Assembly (NCBI RefSeq): GCF_003073045.1 | Contig: NC_037593.1 | Location: 13,462,735 to 13,526,734, forward strand | DNA from: Pomacea canaliculata | Lineage: Eukaryota > Mollusca > Gastropoda > Architaenioglossa > Ampullariidae | DNA: 64,000 nucleotides | Direction: 5' to 3' | Shown here: positions 39,552 to 51,100 of the stretch, one piece after another | How positions within the stretch are numbered: the first letter of the stretch is position 1 | How the letters are laid out: each line of letters opens with the position of its first letter | Notes under the pieces: generated by a model | What the model was told of the DNA's origin: nothing | Databases searched by the model: none | Seen by the model: the letters and a program-made list of their open reading frames with translations, nothing else | Made by a program: the position numbers and the translations under genes

Positions 39552-41414
39552 ATGGCGGATGAGGACGACCACTTGGACTACCTGTTTAAACTGGTGATTG
39601 TTGGTGACTCAGGTGTCGGCAAAACAAGCTTGCTCTTGCGGTACGTGGACCAGGTATTTAGCGAGACCTTCATCAGCACCATCGGAGTTGACTTCAAGAT
39701 TCGAACAGTCGTTATTAACGGTGAGATGTAGCTTTATGTAGTGACCTCTCTGTCCCACCCAACCCCCCACACAAGCTCCCTCTGTGCGTGCTTGTATATG
39801 TGGATGCGCACGCCTGTGTGCGCTCGTTCGTTCGTGGGTGTTTGTAGTTGATTGTGTGACGTGCAACGGTGACAAAGAAAAGTGAAAATAGAGGGAAAAA
39901 ATTAGCTAGACATTCAATGCATGCCTGTGCGTGTCAGTGAAAGTGCGCTGTATTAATGTATCCTGTCAGTGGATGAAGCTGAAGATGCTAACGATGTTAA
40001 GAGTAATGTCTTTCTCATCAATCGATGTCGGCTCGTTATCACTATACAGTGAGATTGTGTTTACAAAACAACAATTATTATCAGTGAGGCTGATGGCGTC
40101 TCTGACTTTCAGGGAAGAGAATCAAGCTGCAGATCTGGGACACGGCTGGACAGGAGCGCTTCAAACACATCGTCTCCACGTTCTATCGCAACGCCAACAG
40201 CGTCATCCTAGTGTATGACGTCACTGACTCTGACACGTATCTGAGTGTGCAGCATAAGTGGCTCAGTGACGTCAATAATTACGCCGGAAACAAGGTAAGA
40301 CCACGAACTTATGTTACTGGACTGCTGGCAGACGAATTTTTCCAGCTAACTACTAAAACGAGGCATGATACTACAAAGCTTCCGGTTTAGTCACATTGTT
40401 TAGGCTAGCCGAGACTAACAGCGGAGAACTTCGCAAGAGGCTAAACGTTGGTCTTGGCAGACAGCAATCCACCTATACACGTCAATGATTAGACTATGCT
40501 GCGAGTAACAATGGCTTCTTTACGAAGCTGGTAGAAGAAGTAGAAAATGGTTGTTTTGCACTTAGTCCTCACTTTGACAAGGGACAAATATGTTAAACTG
40601 TTAGACTGCTGCTATAACAAAAAGCATAAAACACAGGAATTGGTGTTTTACGCCAACCCAGAGACTATTAGGCTTTATCACGGCAAGGCAGCCAGCCTTC
40701 TAAACAGATGCCACATACAAAGAAAAGTGTTTCTCGAGACAAAAGTTGAACCTCGGACAGCCAGCTTTCACTGTATTGGTGACAGACACTCACCGTTGAG
40801 CCACCGGGCTACCTCATGAAACAAATTGAACGAATTGCTTAAAATATGGACAAAGAGAGTATAATTATTTACTCACATTTACATGTGAAGTCAGAAAGTA
40901 GCTACCAAATGTTTTATGGTATAAATTCCTTATGAAAGTTGTTGATCTTGTTGTTAGGTTTGCCAGTGGTGGATAAGAGTTTTTGATCTTAGGATTTGGG
41001 TATAAATATTTCAAAACAGTTTAGAAAGTTCATTTTTAAGTGTTTGAATGAGCAGCATTAACCAGCAAACTCTGACATGACATTACTGCAGTCGCGCCGT
41101 TTTTAAGATACATCACGTTTCTTTCATTACAGGTGCGAAGAGTGCTGGTCGGCAACAAGTGTGACCTAGCTTCCAGTCGCCAGGTGCCGGTAGAAAGTGG
41201 CAAAGCTTTTGCTGAATCCGTTGGCATGATGCACATCGAAACGAGCGCTAAGACAGCAGAAAACCTCGACAAGCTTTTCGTTGATCTTGTCGTCGACCTG
41301 ATGGAGGTATTTGAACCCCTCCAGAATACCCAGACTGAACACGGGGCCAGCTTTCGACCCAAAGCTCTTCCTGATGGACACCCTGTTCCCTCGGGTGGCA
41401 TTTGCAATTGCTAA
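39552..41414 (+). CDS. Rab-family small GTPase (Rab1-like, divergent)
   Basis: Model: join(39552..39720, 40113..40294, 41133..41414), 210 aa, all phases in order. Guanine-nucleotide motifs are complete: P-loop GDSGVGKT (18-25), switch I ISTIGVDF (41-48), WDTAGQE (65-71) with the catalytic Gln, NKCD (125-128) and ETSAK (153-157). It ends in C-N-C, a CXC motif for double geranylgeranylation. The best resemblance is to the Rab1/Rab35 group in [18 protein letters not shown] and [13 protein letters not shown]. However, switch II and the following helix ([18 protein letters not shown]) and the C-terminal tail differ, so I do not give an orthologue. Role by family: membrane-bound molecular switch for vesicle transport. 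The proposed start [13 protein letters not shown] is preferred over an upstream in-frame ATG at 39525. Confidence 0.9.
40640..40817 (-). mobile_element. tRNA-derived SINE sharing its tail with the copy at 26170-26343
   Basis: The minus-strand head GTAGCCCGGTGGCTCAACGG has an A-box-like segment; GAGGTTCAACTTTTGTC resembles a B box. The distal part CTTGCCGTGATAAAGCC followed by GGCGTAAAACACCAATTCC matches the tail of the SINE at 26170-26343, while the heads differ. It lies in the second Rab intron. Confidence 0.6.
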
Positions 41415-44400
41415 GCATCTAACTGACAAATACATGCACTTGCCAGATGGCACATGTATAGTTATGCTGGCGAACACCACGTAAGGCAGACTTCCACAAT
41501 TTCTAGAAGTATTTGCCAAGTCAGCTGCATGTGTAATCCGACTACCGAGAACTTGTAATATTCCTAAATGATTCACGGGTGCGGAAATACCCTGGGTCAC
41601 AGACTTCTCCTGAAATAACGCTTGACATCCGGGGCTGGTTATGAGTGGCGTCCCCGGTAGCGCAAGTGGTAAACGCTCAGTTGCCTCCAGTAACGCAAAT
41701 ATCCTATGGTCCTTATGCAGATTTCGTCACGTGATGTTTGACTTCTCTGTGATGAAATCTTTCCAACGGGTTGACCGTCCAGATACTCTGGTTAATTCCA
41801 TTGTCGCCCATACTAACCCACCCCCTACAAAAAAGTGCTGAATCACCAGAAGGTGGAAACACTTTCTGTCAAGTTGTCAATAATTCAACCAACAGGAACG
41901 TGACAGACTTCTTAGTCGGTTACTCGCACGGAGTTATATGTCTTATGCATGTTATATATATAAAACTCTGTGGTGACTCGTGACGAGTACAATGGTTTGA
42001 TCCTCCTCAGACAGTGTCAGTCATTATCTGCACTAATGATCGACCAGCCAACACTTATCATCTTCACTAATTTGAGGAACTATTGTCAGGTTGATCCACG
42101 TTATCTGCACTAATGTCCGGCTAGTATTCACTGGATGAATTATGCGTTCCACCCCTTCAGCATTTTACTGCCAGCTCACTGTCTGGACAAGGAGACATTT
42201 GCTGGCAGATGTCGAGTCATTCATGCATCCGAACTCTTGTTCTTCTTCTCCATCTCCTACCATTTCCTCCCCCAACCCCTCTCTTTCTCTCGCTATTTCA
42301 TTTCTCTCGGCCTGTTTACCCACGGCCTGTAAATTTGTTTCATGATAATACCATTATTTTTAAAGAGACATTCCTTGTAATAAAAATTCCAGGTGCACCC
42401 AAACAAGCACTCATTCATACATGCGCGCGTATGTATGTATGACAGAAAAATTCATCAGAATTAATCCTCTACATGCATGTAAAAATAATAAAATATATGT
42501 ATATATATATACGTGGTATATTATGTCATAAAGGAATCATTCACAAGTTACAAAATAAACAGTCTGCTTACAAATAAGCGTACAGTTATTAATGAAGGCA
42601 GAAGCCTCGGTACCTATACACACACATACGGGTATGAAGCCACAGAATGCTTTTTGGAAGTAACATCAATAGTTGTCTTTATTCACACGCTGGCTGTCTG
42701 TAAGATTCTATTTCGGGAGTGAATTTTATGTACCGATAGTCTGGAACGAGTGATCTAATTTTACAACCTACTTTCGCGTATCTATTTCTAGAAGCATTGT
42801 GTTGTTCTTTCCTGCTACTGTTTGGGATAATAAAATCTATTGAATCATGTGGTATTTCTTTGGTGCGGTTCCTTTCATCGAATAGTAACACACATTCTAA
42901 CATATATTTCCCAGCTAGGCATAAAGGCCGGTGGCGCAACGGTTAGGAGAAAAATGCGTACTGCTATAGAGTTGTAAAGGACGACCAAACTTTGCAAACA
43001 AGTCCAGAGTACAGGTCGTATGAAGTAGTGAATGTAGCGCTGTGTAAGAAAGGTGAAGCTCAGATGGGCAAATCGACAGTTTTCCAGTCGCTGACCAGTG
43101 AAAGTCTTGGTTACTCTCTATATATATATATGTGTGTTTGTATGTGCGAGTAAAAGCAAATCTGAACATGTATCAAGATATATATATATATGTGTGTGTG
43201 TGATATACCAAGGTATGTATGTCATAAAAGAAATTATCATTCACATTCAGGTGGGAATCTTGTACGGTTTTTTTTTTTAACAGAAGAGAAGATCATTTTT
43301 ATAACACATCATTTTCAAGAAGTTTACAGTATTTCACGACAAAAGTGTCCGACTGGGCGAGTGAGACACTGCACCTTAGTGCCGCTCAGCAAAGATAGTG
43401 GAAATTTCTGGCCCCCCTCAAATAAATGCCCAACCCAAAGTCAGTGGGGCTGAACTGTTTAGCGATTATCCAAAGAAACAGGACATTGCAGACGGTCTCC
43501 GAGTTACAAACGAGGTACCTTCCTGAAACACCGTCTTTAAAGTCGATCTTGCACGTAAGTCGGAAAGCATACATTTAATAGTCTTTAGCTTCAGTTTGTC
43601 ATGTTTATCTATGTCCATCAAACATCTCAGAAACACTTCCAAATACCATAAAATCTCTTGAACACAATAACAATGACGGAACAAACTATATAATTTTCAC
43701 GTTCACTGCTCCAACTTTTTTTTTCAATCTATATTTATATAAAGTGAATGATATTGCTACAGAGAGAAAAGTATTGTAAAATTCTGCTGTTGGCGCCCCA
43801 TGAGGTGAGTGGGTCCGAGGCAACTGCCTATATAGTTCGCCTTATGGTAGAACACGGATCCTACTTTTTCGTTAGTACGGATGTCCACGGAGTTAACCGG
43901 CCGAAGTACCTGTTGCGCAAAGCCCTTTTTTTTTCGGAATCTGAACTTTGACCTTTCGTGCAGAGAAATGTTCACGGAAAGTTTTGCTGTGTCCTTGCTA
44001 GAAACTGCGGATATCACGCAAGCAAAATATCTTGGTCACCATGCAGTTCACCTGCCCGATGTCGAGATAGTGCACCCCCCCCCCCCTTTCTCCCATACAC
44101 ACAATTAAGCGCGCATGTACGTACGTGTGTGCAATAAACCCCATGCAAACTCAGCATGATGTCAGCTTGATCATAATATATTCCATCACATTTATGCCTT
44201 TTACCACAGAAACCAATATGCGCCTTTGTATTAATTATGTGTGTGTGTGTTTTGACCGATCCCTTTATTGTCACGAATCATTTTAAAAAAGATGTCGACC
44301 ACATATACCATTTACTTCCCGGTCTAGTATTGTACACGTCTGGCTGTGATCTTCTCCGGGAGTTCGGTTACAAACAGGCATTCAAAAAGTCGGTTTTCAT

Positions 44401-44948
44401 CGGTAGGTCAGTAGATATTCCGGTCATAATTTGGTACTTACGGAGAGTTATAAATGGGGTCACGTACGTTCGCCCTTATCTATATACTTCTTGAAAGTCA
44501 TGTTGGTGATTACACTGTTTGAATTACTTAAAGTACAATTTAAAAGCAAATTCATGGTTCGGGATGATAAGTTTTAGTAATTAATACCGATCATCATCGA
44601 GCAAAGGCAACAAAAGAAATTTGCGGCTGTTCATATTAACAGAATAAAATAATGAAAAGTGTCACTAATTAATTACTCTATCATTTTATAAAAAGAACTG
44701 GCACCCCTCGCCCTCACCCCGTGTATATATATATACGCACGTGTAGCTAACACATGATTTACGAACTCTCGTTAATGATCGGATTTATAAAATGGTGTTG
44801 ATTGTTCTAAATTTTGTAAGTTTTCTGTAAGCTGGGCGGGGGCGTTCATGTCTAGAATAATCGGTGAGCAGTTGAACTGTTCCGGATTTTCGCAGGCACG
44901 TAGTCGGGCGGAAAGTGCTGTGTCATCGGAAGGTGGTTTCCCGCAATC
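41415..44948. other. Rab 3' UTR and intergenic repeats
   Basis: No gene was recognised. AATAAA hexamers near 42380 and 42554 could end the Rab transcript. tRNA-like A-box words without a clear B box appear near 41650 and 42926, possibly SINE fragments. TA/TG microsatellites lie at 42494-42512, 43117-43136 and 43180-43200, and a C run at about 44074-44087. Confidence 0.45.
43484..43660. mobile_element. possible degenerate MITE
   Basis: The sequence CAGACGGTCTCCGAGTTACA followed by words such as CACGTAAGTCGGAAAGC resembles the end of abundant pogo/mariner-type MITEs that carry 'GTC-CCGAGTTAC...GTACGTAAGTCGGAA' patterns. Only one end is recognisable and no target duplication was found. The resemblance is from general pattern memory and is unproven. 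Confidence 0.3.
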
Positions 44949-44960
44949 TGCGCACGCGCA
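44949..44960 (+). promoter_or_regulatory. NRF1-type site in the GCLC promoter
   Basis: TGCGCACGCGCA is a perfect match to the palindromic NRF1 consensus YGCGCAYGCGCR. It lies 230 bp before the GCLC start codon in one of the few CpG-containing patches of this region. Confidence 0.55.
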
Positions 44961-44976
44961 CATCCAGTAAACAAAA

Positions 44977-44986
44977 GTGACGGAGC
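44977..44986 (+). promoter_or_regulatory. antioxidant response element (ARE) core upstream of GCLC
   Basis: GTGACGGAGC fits the ARE core RTGACnnnGC bound by Nrf2/CncC with small Maf proteins. It is 204 bp upstream of the GCLC ATG and 17 bp from the NRF1-type site. GCLC is a classic ARE-controlled gene in vertebrates and insects, which supports function; binding here is inferred. Confidence 0.55.
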
Positions 44987-45189
44987 TCTTTTGCCGGGTT
45001 GTTAAAAAGAGAAAACTAGGATAACTGAAAGACAGTAGTTATTTTAAGTCTTAAAAGTTTATAAAACCGTAGTTGCGGAACTTATTTACTTTTTTCAGTA
45101 TCGAATGTAAAGTTCGTTACATAATACATATTGACAGAGGCCATCTTCGAAGCAGACGGCAACTTCCTCAGCTCACAGGTGCAGTTGAC

Positions 45190-48100
45190 ATGGGTTTGCT
45201 TTCCGAAGGATCTCCTCTGTCCTGGGAAGAAACAAAGCAATACGCTGATCACGTCCGAAAACACGGAATCCAGCAGTTCATCAATCATTATCGTAAACTG
45301 AAAGACAGGACAAAGGATGTTCTGTACTGGGGCGATGAGGTTGGTAACGTTCGATCACGGACTTACATTTCAATTCTTGGAAAAAAGGTTTAGTTCAGTT
45401 ATGTTTTCAGCACTGTATCATAAATTAGCAGATGAACCAGTTCAGTCTATGAATCACATTCTTATTTCCCTTACTTGGCTGAAATGTATCCATAATCAAT
45501 AAAAGTTCAGATTATCAAACAATGAATGAAGAGCGTTTAAAAAAAAAAAGAAAGTCCGCAGTCGTCTGAAACATGAATCAAAAAGAGTGTTGTCTTGAAC
45601 ATGTGAATACTTTGATCGTTTTATTTACTTATCTTCGACATAAAATAAAAGTTCATGAGAGATATTGCCATAATTATTTTGAAAGTGGAACAATCAGCTA
45701 CGTTACGTATTTATTTAGTGCAATACCCTCAGTCATTGGCGTTGGAACCAGGGGGGGATAAGGAGGGACCTAAAAAACCAAACTGAAGTGGCAAGAATGG
45801 GAACATCGTTCACTGTCAGTTAGAAAAATGATGACTTCCTAAAGCCTAGTAAAAACAGTTCCAGTTTTAAATCATAGGCAAATATAATTTACACATTTCA
45901 TTGAAAGAAAATGAATCTTATTTGGTCAAGCAAGTATTTTGGAGTTTATTGAACAGTGTATAATTATTATTAAATTTGAAAAAACATAAATAATGTGCCA
46001 TCAGTTTTTACTTTAATTGACCAGTGGGAGTGAACAGTATTAAAAAAAGTTGAGTTTGTATATTCACATCACTTTTTCTATGCATGATTATATCCTGTGC
46101 TAACTTGTGAAGCGCAGTCCATGTCTAACATCTTAAGAGGTGCTAATTTCTTATTCAAAAGGTGGAGTACCAGCTGGTGAAGTTTGATGATAATAACTGC
46201 CGTGTAAGACTTGCACTTCATGCACCAGAAGTTTTAAAAGCTCTTAAGGAGCTGCAAGAGAAGTGTGATAGGTGAGTGTACCTCAGGTAAATACCAATGA
46301 AGGCATGCTTGTTTAGTGATGAAGTGCATGCACAGAAGAAGGAAAAAAAGAGGTATTATTTTGATGTGTTGGCTTAAACTTATATTTTCTAAACACTTGA
46401 AGATACATATGAACTAGCAAGGGATTTTCTTTGGATATTTAAGTTCATATTGGCGGTAATGAAGTTCATTGATCAGACTAACCAACCAGTTTCGTTGATA
46501 TTGCATATAATTATTAAAAAGATGTAAAAAAGGGACAAAATAAAGCCATCATGCACATTATGCTGAATGTCTTGAAATGGTGATTAGATTACAGCTTGTT
46601 TAAAAATAAATTGAGATAGGCTTGTACAATAGGAGCTTTTTATTAATACTTGCTTAAAATCCACCGTAGTCAGGTTATAACTGAGAGGGGTTTTAACCAA
46701 AAAAATACAAAATTCAACCAGTCTGAGTTCGTTCCACAAACCATGATTTCTTTAATACCTATAAATTCAAGTTCATTTATTTAAATGTTCAAAATAAAGA
46801 TGTTAGAACCACGTCATAGTGATTTTCTTTGTCTTTTTTACTTTTGCTTTGTCATGATTACTGATCTCACCATTAATGCAGCTTGTTGAAGATTTATATG
46901 AGAACTCTTCAGAAAACAGAAATTGTTCAATACATGTGAACTATGGTAGACAAAGAGTCTTTTTTTAAAATGCCTTAGCTGCTTTGGGAAAGTAGTCAGA
47001 ACAGAGATGACCATGACAAAATATGCCTGTGAACATGTTTTTGAACTGTTATCTTAGAGGGGGTTGCAATAGGGGAGGTCTTAATATCGAGGTTTATTAA
47101 CTGTACTCTAAATTGGTTAGTTGGATTAGGGCAACAGAGCTAACTTTAGCTCTTGTACTCGAATAATAGAAACTCATGAAGCTGGGAAAAGAAAAAAAGA
47201 GGGCATGTGTGTGTATGTGGAGGGGTAGACATGGGCATATAAGAGTGTGTGTATAGCATGTGGTGGGTGTAGATATGTGTCTATGTGTAGGAATGTGGGT
47301 ATATATGTATGGGATATAGGGATGTCTACATATGCACAGTGTGTGAAAGAGAGACAGGAAAATGTGTGTGTGCAAGAGAGACAGTTACAACAAGAGTGTG
47401 GATAAAAGACAAATTTTGGTCAAAGAGTGTACAGTGATGGTGAAATGAGGGCTAGAGATAGGTCAGAATGTCAAGTTTTATATGTGTAAAACACATGGCT
47501 GAACAAAGTTGCTGTGTATGGTAATTTTATTTCTAGAACTTCATGGGATAAATATTTTCAATGATGTAGTTAAAGATGCTGCTACATTGATGTATTTGTT
47601 TTAGGTCTATTTTGGGAACATTTTTATTTTTTAGTGAACAGCGCACAGCTTGGCATCCAGAGTATGCAGAGTATATGGTGGAGGGTACACCAGGACGGCC
47701 ATATGGAGGCCTGATGGCTCACTTCAACCTTGTGGAGGCTAACATGAGGCGAAGGTTAGCATTTTGAAACATCCTGTGATGTTCACCATGTCATTGTCTA
47801 ATACTTGTAGTAAAATTTATTTGTGTGGCATGTCATGGAGATTGCAATAAATTAGTAGTAGTTCGCATAGATCAAGTCTTCGTTCATTTTATTTCATTCA
47901 TGGTATTGATGTTAGTGGGTAAGACATTAGAAAATGAATGCATGGTACATTTTAACAATTTTTTGTAAACATGTTTCTCTTTGTATGCAGGTGTGTGTTT
48001 GTGTGACAGAGTGAGATTCTCTTCCGCATGTGCATGTAAATATAAAGTTAAGTGCCATTAAATCTTTTTTCCTTTTTCAGGAGACGTGAGATTGAATCTA

Positions 48101-51100
48101 TATTAAGTGCAGACGAAGTGCCACTGTCCCTTACTGTTTTTCCCAGGTAGCTTTACTGTTTTGTTAGTCCTAACAATTTAGTTTACACAAAAGATGATGG
48201 ACAATCATTTCATTCTGATTTTGCTGAAATAAAATGTCAACTGACTAGAAACTTAAATTGATGAAGACATTTGCAGATTCATAGAAGGCGTGAAAATGGG
48301 ACATGCATAGCTAAATCAAGCATATACTTGTGTGTTTAGTTTAGAATTGCCATAGTTATCAAAATAAAATTGAAGTATCATTTTAGCTCTATAATGTACA
48401 TAGATAGATTATCAAATGCTCTAATCAATATCTAAATCTACATGCCTGCTTCATTTATTATTTGCTGTTTGTGACCATAATATATACAATTAAGGCTAAT
48501 GTTTGATTATAGTTGCTGTGAAGACAGAATCCCACCTAGAAGTAATGTCTTTGAAAATAAATATTAAAGCACTTCATTTGTGTCTTAGAAAGACATTTCA
48601 CTCACTAGTACAGTGAATATTGTAATTTAGTCCTTCATTCTTGTGTTGTCTAAATTTCAGAACTTTGCATAAAAGTTTTAGCTATTTTGATCTGGATAAT
48701 TGATTGTTCTCTTTATTTTTTCATTCATTTAATAGGTTTTTTTTTTTGCTTGCTTTATAGGCTAGGCACTGCAGAGTTCACTGACCCTGCATACAATCCA
48801 GATCCTATAAATGGGGCTTCTTGCTCTATTTTTTTTCCTGATGAAGCAATAAACAGTGGGCATCCTCGATTCAAGTAAGTTTCATGATATCACTTTTGTT
48901 ATATTTTTCTTTTTTTTTCCCCTTAATCCCATTTAAAAAACACATTTTATGTAACTGGCCAAAGGGGCTGATTATCGTTTTAGCAGAAAATACCATGAGA
49001 CAAGTGATTCTTCAATTATAGCAAGATAACACCCATCTTTTAGGTCAAAAAACATAATGCCTTATGGCTACCTAGAAATTCTTGCTTTAGATTCATATTC
49101 TTTCATATGAATTTGATAAACAAGTAGATGTAGTAGTCAGACATATTAGCCTGGTAAAGAATTTAAAGATGCCTTGTGATCACAGATATGATTGCAAGAG
49201 TTTCAAAGATTTTAGGGCAATTTGTACACTTCTATATACGATAAAAAAGTTTAATTAATTCAATCACTTAATTGATCGTGTTACAACAAAAATGAAAACC
49301 TTTCTCAGAACACTGACCAGGAACATCCGACAACGTCGGAAAGAAAAAGTTTGCATCAATGTACCAAGTGAGAATTTTAAAACTTGTTTACTTAATTGCC
49401 ATTTTATATATAGCTGTACTATTCTAGAAAAAAAACCCAGCTATGTCTCTGTTTTGTGTTGCTTCTGTTAATTTTCTGTTTGGTTATGATTATTAATTCT
49501 TATATCTAACAAGATTGTAGAGTTACAGATGTTTATAATGCCTCAGAAAGTATATTACTATATATTTTATTCATGTGGTGTTTGTTGTCTTTAGTTATCA
49601 GCATGATTTTGAAGCGGATTACAAATTTATCTGGTCATTGAATAATAAAAATAGTATAATCATATAGCATTATGGATGGTGTCTGTGACAATTATTAAAA
49701 AATGTGCATGTGTATGTGTTTTGCATGTAACAGTTTTCAAAGATGAGAAGACCCCTTATCCCTTTGTGGAAGACTTCTCAAACTTGGGTGACGTAACAGG
49801 GGAAGCACAGCGATCAGCAAAGCCAGACCACATATACATGGACTGCATGGGTTTTGGAATGGGCTGTTGCTGCCTTCAGGTGACATTTCAGGCTTGCAAC
49901 ATCACAGAAGCACGTGCCTTGTATGATCAACTTGCTCCTATTTGTCCAATCATGGTGAGTTTATTACTGAAGTTATGAATGTTATTTAAAGCCCTTCTTA
50001 ACCAGCCATACCTCAGCCAGGCTTGTTGTAAACAGTTAGCTTGGTCAGCATGCTGGGATCCTTTGAACCAGTGCAGTGCCACAGTTTTATGTGTGTGCTA
50101 TGCTATTCTTTGTTACTTGTCCAACATAAGAGACTTGGCTGAGCCAAATGTACCTGTAACAGAGATCTTAGTCTACCTCTCTGTGCTTGTCACAGTGATC
50201 TAGTGAAGCTTCTGAGTGAATAAGGATTAAAAGAAGACTTCACAGAAGACCTGTTTGCATTAACTCGCGATCCAGTTGAAATTAAGTGGCTGAAATATGT
50301 ATAGTATGTTTTTATGTGCTCATGCATTTATGCATGCACGTTCATGTACACATTTTGAAGATCAAAATATGAGATGTTGTAGAAAGGATGAAGGCATAAA
50401 AGAAAGGAAAAAAAAAACTTTAATTCTCGTATAAATGAATTTTATGCAGAATATACATACATGTATTTGATGTTATACAGGTTATGGTAAAATAAAACAT
50501 GCAGAGTGAAATAAGGCAGGATAAACCTTAGATCATGAAATCAGGATATTATACAGGTTACAGATAACTCTTGGACAAATTGCTTTCTGTTTTCACATTT
50601 AGCTGCCTAGTTGAAGGGCATTTTGCCCTAGAAACCATTTTTACCACGCTACAGTATTACGGGAAGTTTATTTCTGAATATTTCTCTGAAACTTTAAAAC
50701 ATATCTGAATAAGGAATTAGTACTTTTTGTGATGAAGAAGAAACCACTCCATTTGTAAATAAAATGTACTTTAACATTTGGGATTTGGAGAGTACATAGA
50801 TTTTCTTAGGATTTCCAAGTGTACATTTTTCCATTTATCATTTTCACTTTTGAGTTTATTTGACTTAAAAAAAAACCAACAAACAAATCAGAGGTATATT
50901 TAACTTTAATATTCTGTTTTAGAGCTTTTTAAACACATTTTAAAATGTCATGTACACTTATAGTGCTGTTGTCATACAGCAAAACAAAAAAAGGTGATTG
51001 TTTTAAACATGCATGTATAAGCATTATTCTGCTACATAGGTCATACAAGATGAAAATATGAAGTCAGGCAAAAAAACTTTTAAAAAAATGCCTGGAGCTT

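Noticed and set aside
41640..41700. possible tRNA gene
   Set aside because: An A-box-like word is present, but no B box, acceptor stem or anticodon arm could be formed; a SINE fragment is likelier.
42924..42990. possible tRNA gene
   Set aside because: It begins like a tRNA (GGTGGCGCAACGG), but no matching B box or acceptor stem follows.
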